Shown here piece by piece: positions 40,618 through 48,905 of a stretch of DNA of 64,000 bases. Both the position numbers and the translations under genes were made by a program. The first letter of the stretch is position 1; every line of letters starts with the position of its first letter. Under the pieces are notes generated by a model that was given only the letters and a program-made list of their open reading frames with translations, was not told the DNA's origin and did not search any database. The stretch comes from Coriobacteriaceae bacterium (GTDB taxonomy: Bacteria; Actinomycetota; Coriobacteriia; Coriobacteriales; UMGS124), in contig JAHZGC010000009.1 in the NCBI GenBank assembly GCA_019421015.1, forward strand, positions 50,081-114,080, in the 5' to 3' direction.

Positions 40618-43206
40618 CTAGCGCTGGGCGTCCACCACGCGGGCCGGCAGGTCGCAGTCGGCCCCAAGGGGCGCACCTTCATAGAGCTCGTAGTTGCAGT
40701 TGTAGTTGTTGTAGCCCGAGGTCGCCTGGCCCACGGCGAGGCTGCCGCACAGGACGTTTTCCATACCGGCGCGGTCCAGCTGCTCCTCGGCGTCCCAGTC
40801 GAGCCACGCGCCGTGGGGCAGGCCCACGCAGCCGGGCATCACGAGGTCGAGGCAGGAGGCGGTGCGCAGGACGGCGCCGTGGTCGTTGTAGATGCGCACC
40901 GTGTCGCCGGTCTGGATGCCCTTGGCCGCAGCGTCGGCGGCGTTCAGGAACACCGGGTTGGGCCACGCCTCGCGCAGCCACGGGGCGTTGTCGAACACGC
41001 CGTGGGCGCGGCGCAGGTAGTGGGGGTTGTACATGGTAAAGGGCAGGTCGCTGGGCTCGCCGCCGATCTCGCGGTCCTTGAACATCCCCTCCCGGCCCTC
41101 GGGCGCCGGCACGTAGTTGGGATAGGGCTTGAAGGTGCCGGGCTCGCTGTAGCCCATGGAGTTGAGCATGTCGGCCTTGTACTGGCAGTAGATCTCGAAC
41201 TTGCCCGAGTCGCTGGGCAACGGGTTGTTCTGAGGGTCCTCGATAAAGTCCTGGTAGCCGATGTAGGAGTAGGCGTCTCCCTCGGAGCGCTGAACTGTGT
41301 AGCAGCCGGCCTTGAGGAAGTCGGCCAGGGCCACGTCGCCCTGTTGCGGCTCGGCCTCGACGCCCCAGGCGTCGATGTCGTCTTGGGTAATGGTCACCAG
41401 GGGCTGGGTTTCTCCCGCAGCATCGACGTAGGTGCAGCCCACGAGCTGGTTAAAGAAGGCCTGCTCCTCGGAGATGGGCCAGACCTCGTTGGGGTCCATG
41501 CCCAGGCGCTCGGCGAGCATGCGGCCGATCTCGAACTCGGTCTTGGCCTCGCCCACCGGGTCGATGACCTTGGTGTAGACGACCACGGTCTCCCGCGAGC
41601 GCTGGTGGCCTGCAAAGCCGCCGACGCGCTCCCACTCGGTGGCGCAGGGCAGCACGATGTCGGCGTAGCTGGCGCTCACGTCGAAGGAGTAGGCCAGGTC
41701 GGTCACCAGGTCGAGCCGCTGGATGGCCTCCATGGCGTCGACGGTTCCCACGGCGGTCTGCAGCGTGTTGCGGCCCTCGATGTTGAGCCACTTGAACGTG
41801 GTCTCCTTGATGTTCTCGGCGTTGAACTTGTCGCCGTAGGCCGCACCGGTGCTGTTGTAGCGCCCTTCCATGATGCAGCGCCACATGAGCGGCTCGGGTA
41901 CGGTGTCGGCCACAGGGTTCGCGACGCCCGGCAGCCCCGTGCCGCCAAAGGACACGAGGGTCGGTCCGCCCGCGCCGGCATAGGTCTTGTAGGCGCCGCC
42001 GCACGCGTGGCCCGACTTGCCGAAGTGGCCGCCCATGGCACCCATGGTCATGAAGAGCTGGGGCACGTTGTCGGCGGCCGAGCAGCGGGCGAAAGCGTAG
42101 TTGTGCATGAGCATGACCTTGTGGTCCTTGCCCACGGTCTCGGCAAACCAGGCGATGTCCTCCACCGGGGTTCCGCAGATGGCGCTCGCCCAGGCAGCGG
42201 TCTTGGGGATGCCGTCGTACTCGCCGAGGAGATAGCCCTTGAAGTTCTCGTCGAGCGTGGCGTCGGCCGGCATGTGGTCGGCGTCGAAGCCCACGCAGTA
42301 GGTGTCGAGGAACTCCTGGTCGACCACGCCCTGCTCGAGCATCTCGTAGCAGACGCCCAGCATGAAGGCGGTGTCGGTGCCCGGGTACACCGGGATCCAG
42401 CGGGCGTCGAAGTAGGCCGCCGTCGCGTTGTACGAGGGGCCCACGTAAACGAACTGGACGCCGACCTCCTTGGCCTCGTTGAAGTTGTTCATCGACGACC
42501 CGCCCGACGACCAGGCGCCGTTGCCGCCCATAAGCACGATGGTGTCGGCGTTCTTGTTGTCGAAGCGGTCGTTGAGCTTGCCCAGGTCCTGGGAGGGCAG
42601 GCCCAGATGGGCCATGTTAAAGGCATAGGTACCCACGGAGCTGGTGTCCGAGAGGCTCAGGCAACCGCCTTTGGCCAGCAGGACCTTACCCACCGCGAGG
42701 GCCTTGGTGCCGATGACCGACGTGGGGCCGAACTCGCCGTAGATGCGCTCGGCCTCCTGGGCGATGTAGCCGATGGCCTCGTCCCAGCTGATGCGCTCCC
42801 ACTCGTCGATGCCGCGCAGCTCACCGTGGGCGTTCTCGCCGCCGCCGGGCTGCCAGTGCTTGCGCTTCATGGGGTACTTGACGCGGTCCTCGCCCAGCAC
42901 CTGCTGCTGGCGGGCGCGCCCGCGGGGGCATCCGCGCTGCTGCATCCAGCCAAAGCTGTCCTCATGGGAGTTCTCGCTCCCCTGGCGCACAATCTGGCCG
43001 TCGCGCACAAGCACGCGGTTCACACAGCGGCCGCCGCAGTTGTCCCAGCAGGCGCCGGCGATCCACTCGCCCTCTTCGCTGGCCCCGGCAACGCGCGGCG
43101 CGTTGGTAGCAAGGCCGCACCCGGCGACCGCACAGGCCGCAGCGGCCCCGATGGCCAAAAACGAGCGGCGCGACAACTCCCTGTTGAACGTGGTGGTCTC
43201 TCCCAT
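40618..43206 (-). CDS. Tat-exported molybdopterin oxidoreductase, catalytic subunit (DMSO reductase family)
   Basis: An 862-residue member of the DMSO-reductase superfamily. It has a twin-arginine signal LSRRSFLAIG and, unusually, V27-A28-G29-C30 that fits a lipobox, so it may be a lipoprotein anchored in the membrane. The N-terminal [4Fe-4S] cluster ligands are C53, C57, C61 and C93. Blocks that bind the molybdopterin cofactor follow (ISWDEAIGYIAQ, VYPGTDTAFMLG, YADIVLPCATEWER). The C-terminal dinucleotide-binding domain includes GDTVRIYNDHG. It may reduce S- or N-oxides or act on another acceptor (some Eggerthellaceae relatives dehydroxylate catechols), but the substrate cannot be decided. 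Start chosen for GGAGG and the signal. Confidence 0.9.
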   Translation of the reverse strand: MGETTTFNRELSRRSFLAIGAAAACAVAGCGLATNAPRVAGASEEGEWIAGACWDNCGGRCVNRVLVRDGQIVRQGSENSHEDSFGWMQQRGCPRGRARQQQVLGEDRVKYPMKRKHWQPGGGENAHGELRGIDEWERISWDEAIGYIAQEAERIYGEFGPTSVIGTKALAVGKVLLAKGGCLSLSDTSSVGTYAFNMAHLGLPSQDLGKLNDRFDNKNADTIVLMGGNGAWSSGGSSMNNFNEAKEVGVQFVYVGPSYNATAAYFDARWIPVYPGTDTAFMLGVCYEMLEQGVVDQEFLDTYCVGFDADHMPADATLDENFKGYLLGEYDGIPKTAAWASAICGTPVEDIAWFAETVGKDHKVMLMHNYAFARCSAADNVPQLFMTMGAMGGHFGKSGHACGGAYKTYAGAGGPTLVSFGGTGLPGVANPVADTVPEPLMWRCIMEGRYNSTGAAYGDKFNAENIKETTFKWLNIEGRNTLQTAVGTVDAMEAIQRLDLVTDLAYSFDVSASYADIVLPCATEWERVGGFAGHQRSRETVVVYTKVIDPVGEAKTEFEIGRMLAERLGMDPNEVWPISEEQAFFNQLVGCTYVDAAGETQPLVTITQDDIDAWGVEAEPQQGDVALADFLKAGCYTVQRSEGDAYSYIGYQDFIEDPQNNPLPSDSGKFEIYCQYKADMLNSMGYSEPGTFKPYPNYVPAPEGREGMFKDREIGGEPSDLPFTMYNPHYLRRAHGVFDNAPWLREAWPNPVFLNAADAAAKGIQTGDTVRIYNDHGAVLRTASCLDLVMPGCVGLPHGAWLDWDAEEQLDRAGMENVLCGSLAVGQATSGYNNYNCNYELYEGAPLGADCDLPARVVDAQR

Positions 43207-43310
43207 GGTCCCCTCCGGCGTATCGAATGGCGTGCTCTCCAACCTGGAGCCACTGTACGACAGCCCCACCGCGGCGGACATGCGAAGTATGGCAAGGGAG
43301 GTTGAGTTTG

Positions 43311-43326
43311 GGTAAGGGGGATTACC
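43311..43326. promoter_or_regulatory. Dyad GGTAA-N6-TTACC, candidate LysR site
   Basis: A perfect 5-bp dyad with a further GGTAAG copy at 43331, in the divergent gap between the Mo-enzyme gene (105 nt from its start) and a LysR gene. The spacing suits a LysR dimer; the function is inferred. Confidence 0.4.
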
Positions 43327-43385
43327 AGATGGTAAGCTATGTCCGAACGCACCGCCGCACGCCCCTTTCCTCCGAGGAGATCGCC

Positions 43386-44324
43386 ATGGACACCGAAAGC
43401 ATACGGCTCTTCACCGAGGTGATCGCCCACGGCGGCATCAGCGAGGCGGCCCGGCGCAACAACCTTTCGCAGCAGACCCTGAGCCGGCGGATCATCGTGC
43501 TCGAGGAGGAGGTCGGTGCCGCCCTGCTCGAACGCGGGCAGCACATCCGACCCACAGCGGCCGGCAAGGCGTTTCTCGACTACGCCTACGAGGTCATGGC
43601 GCTCACAGCCAAGATGCGTTCCGAGGTCAAACGGGCGTCGTCGGGCAGCGCGGGGCACCTGAACCTCAAGCGCTACGCCACCGAGTCGTTCTTCCAGTTG
43701 GTAACCCGCACCGTAGAGGAGCTGGAGCTCCTTAGACCCGGCCTCGAGGTCAACCTGGTCGATAAAAACGAGAACGACACCGCCCTTGTGCTCGAAGGCC
43801 TCATCGACCTGGGGTTCTCCCGAGAAATGGCCCGATTGGGCGAGCTGCCGCCCGCCACCGAAGACGGTCTGCGACGCAAGCGCCTGCGATCCAACACCTT
43901 CCCGCTGATATTCGGCGTTCTCGAGGGACACCCGCTGGCCTCGGAGCCCCATCCCACGCTGGCCGACATCGCCCGCTACCGCGTGGCCACACCGTCTTTC
44001 GCCAGCAAGGGTCCCATTCCCCAGGCGACCCAGGAACTCTTTGAGCGAGAAGGGCTGAACCTGCGCGTTGACCTGGTCGTTTGCCATAGCATCATGGAAT
44101 ACTACGCCTATGCCAAGCCCGGGAGCGTCGTGATCTTCAACGAGTCGTTCCGTGCGAGCATGGTCTCGACGAAGAGACGCCGATTCGTCGAAATCGAGCC
44201 GTCCGACGGGCCTTTTGAAGTGAGCGCCTTGCTCGTTTACAGCCCCGTAAACGGCAACCCCGCGCTGCCGGTCGCCGTGGAAACCCTCCTGGCCATCGAC
44301 GAGGAGCTCGCCGGACAGGCGTAG
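43386..44324 (+). CDS. LysR-family transcriptional regulator (between Mo operon and reductase 4)
   Basis: 312 residues. The N-terminal winged helix-turn-helix (MDTESIRLFTEVIAHGGISE, SQQTLSRRIIVLEEEVGAAL) is followed by the effector-binding domain. GAGGAG lies 6 nt before the ATG. It is divergent from the molybdenum operon and tandem with reductase 4 (198-bp gap), so it could control either; divergent location favours the Mo operon while position directly upstream favours reductase 4. The effector-domain segment VCHSIMEYYAYAKPGSVVIFNES is ordinary for the family. Confidence 0.9.
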   Translation: MDTESIRLFTEVIAHGGISEAARRNNLSQQTLSRRIIVLEEEVGAALLERGQHIRPTAAGKAFLDYAYEVMALTAKMRSEVKRASSGSAGHLNLKRYATESFFQLVTRTVEELELLRPGLEVNLVDKNENDTALVLEGLIDLGFSREMARLGELPPATEDGLRRKRLRSNTFPLIFGVLEGHPLASEPHPTLADIARYRVATPSFASKGPIPQATQELFEREGLNLRVDLVVCHSIMEYYAYAKPGSVVIFNESFRASMVSTKRRRFVEIEPSDGPFEVSALLVYSPVNGNPALPVAVETLLAIDEELAGQA

Positions 44325-44370
44325 CTATCAAACGGACCCCAAGGCCGCGGTCAGCCCCACCTTTCCATCC

Positions 44371-44387
44371 CACAAAAATATTTTGTG
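44371..44387. promoter_or_regulatory. AT-rich dyad CACAAAA-ATA-TTTTGTG upstream of reductase 4
   Basis: A 7-bp perfect dyad with 3-bp centre, 134 nt before the reductase 4 start, in the LysR-reductase gap. It could be an operator or a weak terminator for the LysR gene. The distance to the start codon matches the repeats at other reductase loci. Confidence 0.45.
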
Positions 44388-44521
44388 TCCATCACCCGGC
44401 CTTCGCGTTCCCTCATCCCGGAACAACTGTTTTTCTCACGCCGAGCCACCCTCGTATCGTGTGGGCTGTCACAAGGGGCGGCCGAACAAGGGGAGCCGCC
44501 ACACGGATGAAGGGAACCACC

Positions 44522-46453
44522 ATGAGCTTCAACACCTCCGTTAACCGCAGGCAGTTCGTCGCCGGCGCGGCCGCGGCAGCCGCCATGGGAAGCATCGCGG
44601 GTATCGCCAGCGCCTCGGCCACCGAGGCGACCGGAACCGCCCCGTTCGAGACCACCGTCGACTGGGACGCCGAGTACGACGTCGTGGTCGTGGGCCTGGG
44701 CGGCGCCGGCTGCGCCACCGCCATCACCGCCGCCGACCTCGGCTCCAAGGTGCTCGTGCTCGAGAAGGCCTGCGAGGGCCACTCGGGCGGCAACTCCAAC
44801 GTCTGCATGCAGTTCATGGGCTGGACTGACGACGTGCCCCGCATGATCGACTACATGAAGTGGATGCGCGGCACCTTTGAGACCCCCAGCGACGAGATGA
44901 TCCAGGTCTACATCGAAGAGATGGCCCAGAACAAGGAGTGGTTCGAGTACCTGGGTGCCAGCGACACCACGAGCTTCTCGATGCCCGAGTTCCCCATGTG
45001 CGAGTACGTGGACGCCTTCAAACCCTTCACCACCAACGGTTACTACGGTGTGCGCCCCGGTGAGAACTTTGGCGGCGACGGTCAGACCTACGCCCTGCTC
45101 AAGCGCAACGTGGTGGAGCGCGCCGACCTGATCGACGTGTGGTACGAGGCGGCCGCCGAACATCTGATCCAGGACCCCCAGACCAAGATCGTCCACGGCG
45201 TCGAGGCCCAGGTCAACGGCCAGCCTGTCAAGGTCCGCGCCAAGAACGGCGTCGTCTTGACCTGCGGCGGCTTCGAGAACAACGTGCGCATGCAGCAGGA
45301 CTACTTCGGCAACACCTTCTGGCCGAGCCTGGGCCGCGCCCTGTGGAACGAGGGCGATGGCATCCGCATGGCCCAGGAAATCGGCGCCCAGCTGTGGCAC
45401 ATGAACAACCGCGCCACCACCAACGGCGAGTTCTACGATCCCGAGACCCAGACCCCCACGATGGTCTTCATGAAGTTCGCCGCCAGCTTTGGCATCATCG
45501 TGGGCGACGACGGCACCCGCATCGACGAGTCCCACGTGCTCTTCCCCATGGGCAACCCCGCCCAGGCCCACGGCAAGGTGTGGAACCACGGCATGTTCAC
45601 CAACCCCGTGCTGCCCGACAACATGTGGTACGTCTACGACCAGGCCATTCTCGACAAGGGCCAGATCCACGCCTCGTGGTCGGTCGACGGCAGCGACGAG
45701 ATGGAGAAGGGCTGGATCCAAAAGGCCGACACCCTCGATGAGCTCGCCCAGCTCATCGGTCTCGACGGGGCGGCCACCGAGCGCTTCATGAAGACAATCG
45801 CCGACTACAACGGATTCTGCGCCGAGGCCGACGACAAGCAGTACGGGCGCACCCAGGCCCTGGAGCCCATCGCCACCGCCCCGTTCTACCTGATCAAGCT
45901 CACCCCCTGCACCGTGAACACCCAGGGCGGCCCCGAGCGCGGCCTGGGCGGCGAGGTCATCGACGTCAATGGCAACCCCATCCCGCACCTCTATGAGGCC
46001 GGCGAGCTGGGCGATATCTGGAGCAACCTGTATCAGGCCGGCAACAACCTGGGCGGTGGCCAGATCTTCGGCCGCATCTCGGGCCGCAACGCCGCTGCCG
46101 TTAAAGACGACGTGACCCAAGATGATCTGGTGCAGGGCGAGGGCTTTAAGCCCGTCGTGGAGGAGACCGTCTACGAGTGCGGCGAGAACCAGTACATCGG
46201 CCGCGGCATGGGCAAAAGCCCCGCTCCCCTCGTGGTGCGCGTCACCCTCGACGGCGAGACCATCACCGACGTCGAGATCCTCGAGCACTACGAGACCGAC
46301 GGCCTCATCCGCGTGGAGCAGGCCCTTGAGCGTATGCCCAAAGCCATGGTCGAGACCGGTTCCCCCGACGTCGATATCGTGACCAACGCCACGCGCACCG
46401 GCGCCGGCATCATCGCCGCCGTCTACGACGCGCTCGCCCAGGCCGGGAAGTAA
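44522..46453 (+). CDS. Exported FAD/FMN flavoprotein reductase, reductase 4
   Basis: A 643-residue protein with a twin-arginine signal (NRRQFVAGAAAA to ASA), FAD module (VVVGLGGAGCATA, VLVLEKA) and a C-terminal FMN-binding domain (about residues 565-643). The pocket region differs from its paralogues: GDDGTRIDESHVLF lacks the usual R-F-x-NE. The FMN attachment region reads VDIVTNATRTGAG, with Asn where SGAT/TGAT-type sites have Gly, although the Thr acceptor is kept. It is the only reductase here paired with a LysR rather than a membrane LuxR gene. ATG at 44522 has AAGGGAA 7 nt upstream. Acceptor unknown. Confidence 0.88.
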   Translation: MSFNTSVNRRQFVAGAAAAAAMGSIAGIASASATEATGTAPFETTVDWDAEYDVVVVGLGGAGCATAITAADLGSKVLVLEKACEGHSGGNSNVCMQFMGWTDDVPRMIDYMKWMRGTFETPSDEMIQVYIEEMAQNKEWFEYLGASDTTSFSMPEFPMCEYVDAFKPFTTNGYYGVRPGENFGGDGQTYALLKRNVVERADLIDVWYEAAAEHLIQDPQTKIVHGVEAQVNGQPVKVRAKNGVVLTCGGFENNVRMQQDYFGNTFWPSLGRALWNEGDGIRMAQEIGAQLWHMNNRATTNGEFYDPETQTPTMVFMKFAASFGIIVGDDGTRIDESHVLFPMGNPAQAHGKVWNHGMFTNPVLPDNMWYVYDQAILDKGQIHASWSVDGSDEMEKGWIQKADTLDELAQLIGLDGAATERFMKTIADYNGFCAEADDKQYGRTQALEPIATAPFYLIKLTPCTVNTQGGPERGLGGEVIDVNGNPIPHLYEAGELGDIWSNLYQAGNNLGGGQIFGRISGRNAAAVKDDVTQDDLVQGEGFKPVVEETVYECGENQYIGRGMGKSPAPLVVRVTLDGETITDVEILEHYETDGLIRVEQALERMPKAMVETGSPDVDIVTNATRTGAGIIAAVYDALAQAGK

Positions 46454-46579
46454 ACGGGCACCCGGCCGGCAACGCTAAAGACACCTAGGCAAGAGTAGGT
46501 AGCGCATGCGAAGTCGCGCGTCCGCTGAATGCGAGGCGCGCGAGTATCAAAAGTCGTATGCGTGGTTGAAAAACCGTCC

Positions 46580-46806
46580 CGAAGTGGCGAATCGTCCTGG
46601 GATGTGTACGAGCAAGACTTAGGAGAAGCGGTGCTATCCTTCTATCAGCCAGTATCACCGCTGGTAGAATGAGCGGCCTTCCGAGGAAGGCAGTAGCGCG
46701 CTCCGACCGGCTCGTACACACCCCTGGAAAATCCGCCACTTCGGGGTTCCTTTTGCGCCACGGGGCACCCGATTCGCACACATCCCTGGACGATCCGCCA
46801 TCCCCG
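46580..46806. repeat. Intergenic inverted-repeat element E5
   Basis: The gap 46454-46870 holds three copies of a 34-36 bp module containing GAAGTGG and TGTGTACGAGC. One is forward at 46580-46613 and two are inverted at 46710-46743 and 46771-46806. The first two match at 29 of 34 positions and bound a 164-bp element with hairpin-rich interior including ACCGCTGGT, also seen in E3 and E4. No gene. Confidence 0.7.
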
Positions 46807-46870
46807 CATGCGCCCTACCCCGCGGCCACCGCCAGCGGCTCGGGTTCGGTGGCCCCCACGCCCTGATGCC

Positions 46871-47053
46871 TTTGGACGGGGACGTGCCGAGGGCAGAATT
46901 GAGGGCCGGGCGGAGGGCCGAGCCGAAGGAGAGAACCGTTTCGCGCACCTCGTCTCCCAGCTCATGGCAGAGAACCGCATCGACGACCTCGCACGTGCGG
47001 CCACTGATCTCGAATTCCGCAGCGAGCTTTTTAAGGAACTCGGCATCTCCTAA
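46871..47053 (+). pseudogene. Remnant C-terminus of an Rpn/PD-(D/E)XK-type protein
   Basis: About 60 residues with GRAEGR-IEGRAEGRAEGE repeats followed by ENRFAHLVSQLMAENRIDDL and a terminal helix. This is the usual tail of Rpn-like recombination-promoting nuclease/transposase-family proteins. The upstream nuclease domain is missing and the frame before the repeats looks non-coding, so it is treated as a decayed fragment. Confidence 0.6.
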
Positions 47054-47093
47054 GCACTCCAGGGTTCCCTAGGACGCAAGGGACGCAAGAGAC

Positions 47094-48623
47094 CTAATGC
47101 TCCCTTGCGCCCCCTACCCGCTCGAATAGCTCCTCCCGCGTGTGGATATCGAGTTTCTGGTACACATGGCGAATGTGGGCCTTTGCCGTGCCGTTTGCCA
47201 CGCAGAGCTCCCGCTCGATGTCGCGGGCGGTTTTATGCTGGGCCAGCAACAGGAGGACCTCCTCTTCCCTCTGGGAGAGGTTCCGCTCCTTCGCCAACGC
47301 CGCACAGGCGCCGACCAAGGCGTTGCGTTCCTCCACCCCCTTGGAGAGTTTGGAGTCCTCCTGCTCTTTGGCCAGCTCAACGCCCCAGTTTGCATCAAGT
47401 TTCTTTTCGGAGAACGCCACAAAGGTGGCCACCATCACCACTACGACCAGCACCGGGACGGCCGACAGACCCAAAGCCGTCAGCTGCCCCTCCACCACGC
47501 GGCCGGCAAGGGTGGCCAGCGATCGCACGCCGCGCTCGATGCCGAAGAGCCAGATGGCGCTTGCGCCCCAGTGGTAGCAGATCGAACCGATCATCGTCAT
47601 GATGAACACCTGGCTCGCAGCGTAACCCCAGGTAGCCCAGAGGTTGCCCCACCAAGACACCGGCCCCACCACAGCCGCCAAGATCAAGAACACCGCCGAC
47701 ATAAAGGGTAGCCATACGCCGTAGACGACGCCGAACTCAACCCGGCTGCGCAGCAGCACCACGGCACCCATGACCACCAAGCAGCAGGCAACGGTCCCCA
47801 CGGCCGAGGTGGAGCGGGCCACCCCAGAGGTGCCCACCTGCAGCAAACCGTAGGCAAAGGAGTAGATGGCCACCACCAGAACGGGCTTCCAAGGAAAGGA
47901 GAAGCGGGCCCAGCTCCCGGAGTGCAGAGGCTCCACCAGATCGCCCCGATAGCATGCCCTGAGGCATCCGAACGAGATCAGCGGAAGGGCAGCCGTCATG
48001 GCCGGTAGCCACTCGGGGCGGAACCCCTCGTACACCCAACCCACCACGGCACCCGCCACCAGCGAGGCACAGTAGTACAGGCAGATGCGCACCGGGCTCA
48101 AAGTCCCATAGAGTTCCGACCAGAGCAAGATCATCAGGGCTATTCCCGCACCGCCCGCAACGGTGCTGGGCCAGGCAGCCAGGGCACCGGGGAGAATCCC
48201 TCCCCAAGCCGCGTAGCCAAGCAGCGTGGAGCCCACCAGCAAGACCAGGCAGGCCGCCTTTAGAGCGCCCTGTCGGAAGAGCGGCGTGATGTGGCGAGCA
48301 CCGATCGCGCAGAGAAGAAGGGTTGCGATCATCGCGAAGTCAAAGGCGTTCTGCGACACCACGATGCCGGGGGTGCCAAAGAACGTTCCCCCGCCAAGCA
48401 CCACGTTCAGCCATGCCCTGTAGATCCCGAGGCCGAGAAAGGGCAGGGGAATATGGGGCAGCGTGGAGAGCCAAAACCGCAGGTGTGCCCACAGGGGCGC
48501 ACTCGCATCCGGAGCGGCCGAGGCCTCTCCAGCCGAATCCGCCCCAAAGCAGCCCGGGTCAGTGGGCGCTGCAACAGCGGGTGCCGACGGAGTTTCGTCT
48601 TCGGCTACACGACGATGGGCCAT
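47094..48623 (-). CDS. Polytopic membrane LuxR-type transcriptional regulator (copy 5)
   Basis: 509 residues from MAHRRVAEDE, supported by GGAGGAG 7 nt upstream. A polar, Ala/Pro-rich N-terminal tail precedes the membrane domain, and the LuxR helix-turn-helix is at the C-terminus (LSQREEEVLLLLAQHKTARD, recognition helix near ANGTAKAHIRHVYQKL). It is divergent from reductase 5 across a 282-bp gap that holds a TTGAC-N4-GTCAA dyad and a GGGGTTA direct repeat. I infer that it controls that reductase. Confidence 0.88.
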   Translation of the reverse strand: MAHRRVAEDETPSAPAVAAPTDPGCFGADSAGEASAAPDASAPLWAHLRFWLSTLPHIPLPFLGLGIYRAWLNVVLGGGTFFGTPGIVVSQNAFDFAMIATLLLCAIGARHITPLFRQGALKAACLVLLVGSTLLGYAAWGGILPGALAAWPSTVAGGAGIALMILLWSELYGTLSPVRICLYYCASLVAGAVVGWVYEGFRPEWLPAMTAALPLISFGCLRACYRGDLVEPLHSGSWARFSFPWKPVLVVAIYSFAYGLLQVGTSGVARSTSAVGTVACCLVVMGAVVLLRSRVEFGVVYGVWLPFMSAVFLILAAVVGPVSWWGNLWATWGYAASQVFIMTMIGSICYHWGASAIWLFGIERGVRSLATLAGRVVEGQLTALGLSAVPVLVVVVMVATFVAFSEKKLDANWGVELAKEQEDSKLSKGVEERNALVGACAALAKERNLSQREEEVLLLLAQHKTARDIERELCVANGTAKAHIRHVYQKLDIHTREELFERVGGAREH

Positions 48624-48653
48624 GGGGTCTCCTCCAAAGAACGGCCATGGGAA

Positions 48654-48667
48654 TTGACATGCGTCAA
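48654..48667. promoter_or_regulatory. Dyad TTGAC-ATGC-GTCAA near the LuxR copy 5 start
   Basis: Perfect 5-bp arms around 4 bp, 31 nt upstream of the LuxR copy 5 ATG; a candidate autoregulatory site. Confidence 0.35.
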
Positions 48668-48738
48668 TATGCGAAAAAAGCCTCTCTGCCTTAGGGCTTC
48701 TCGATGGGCCACATCTTACAACACCGCAGGTAAATCGT

Positions 48739-48759
48739 GGGGTTATTGGCAAGGGGTTA
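48739..48759. promoter_or_regulatory. Direct repeat GGGGTTA, candidate operator of reductase 5
   Basis: Two exact GGGGTTA copies 14 bp apart (48739-48745, 48753-48759), ending 146 nt before the reductase 5 start. Position matches the other reductase promoters; spacing differs. Confidence 0.45.
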
Positions 48760-48905
48760 ATTTGGCGAGATCCGTGGTTATGGCTTTAGACCGTGCGCTT
48801 CTGGACCGACCGGCCTAAGGTTCGTGCCATGCAGCGACCGGATGCGCAGAGCACCGGCCGCCCCGAGAAACCGTTGGTACGACCAACAAACCAAGGAGGA
48901 GCACC

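Noticed and set aside
34443..48734. Shared 11-mer CCGCAGGTAAA at 34443-34453 and 48724-48734 in two reductase promoters
   Set aside because: Orientation relative to the target gene differs and distance to the start is not the same; one shared 11-mer between two chosen gaps is weak evidence.
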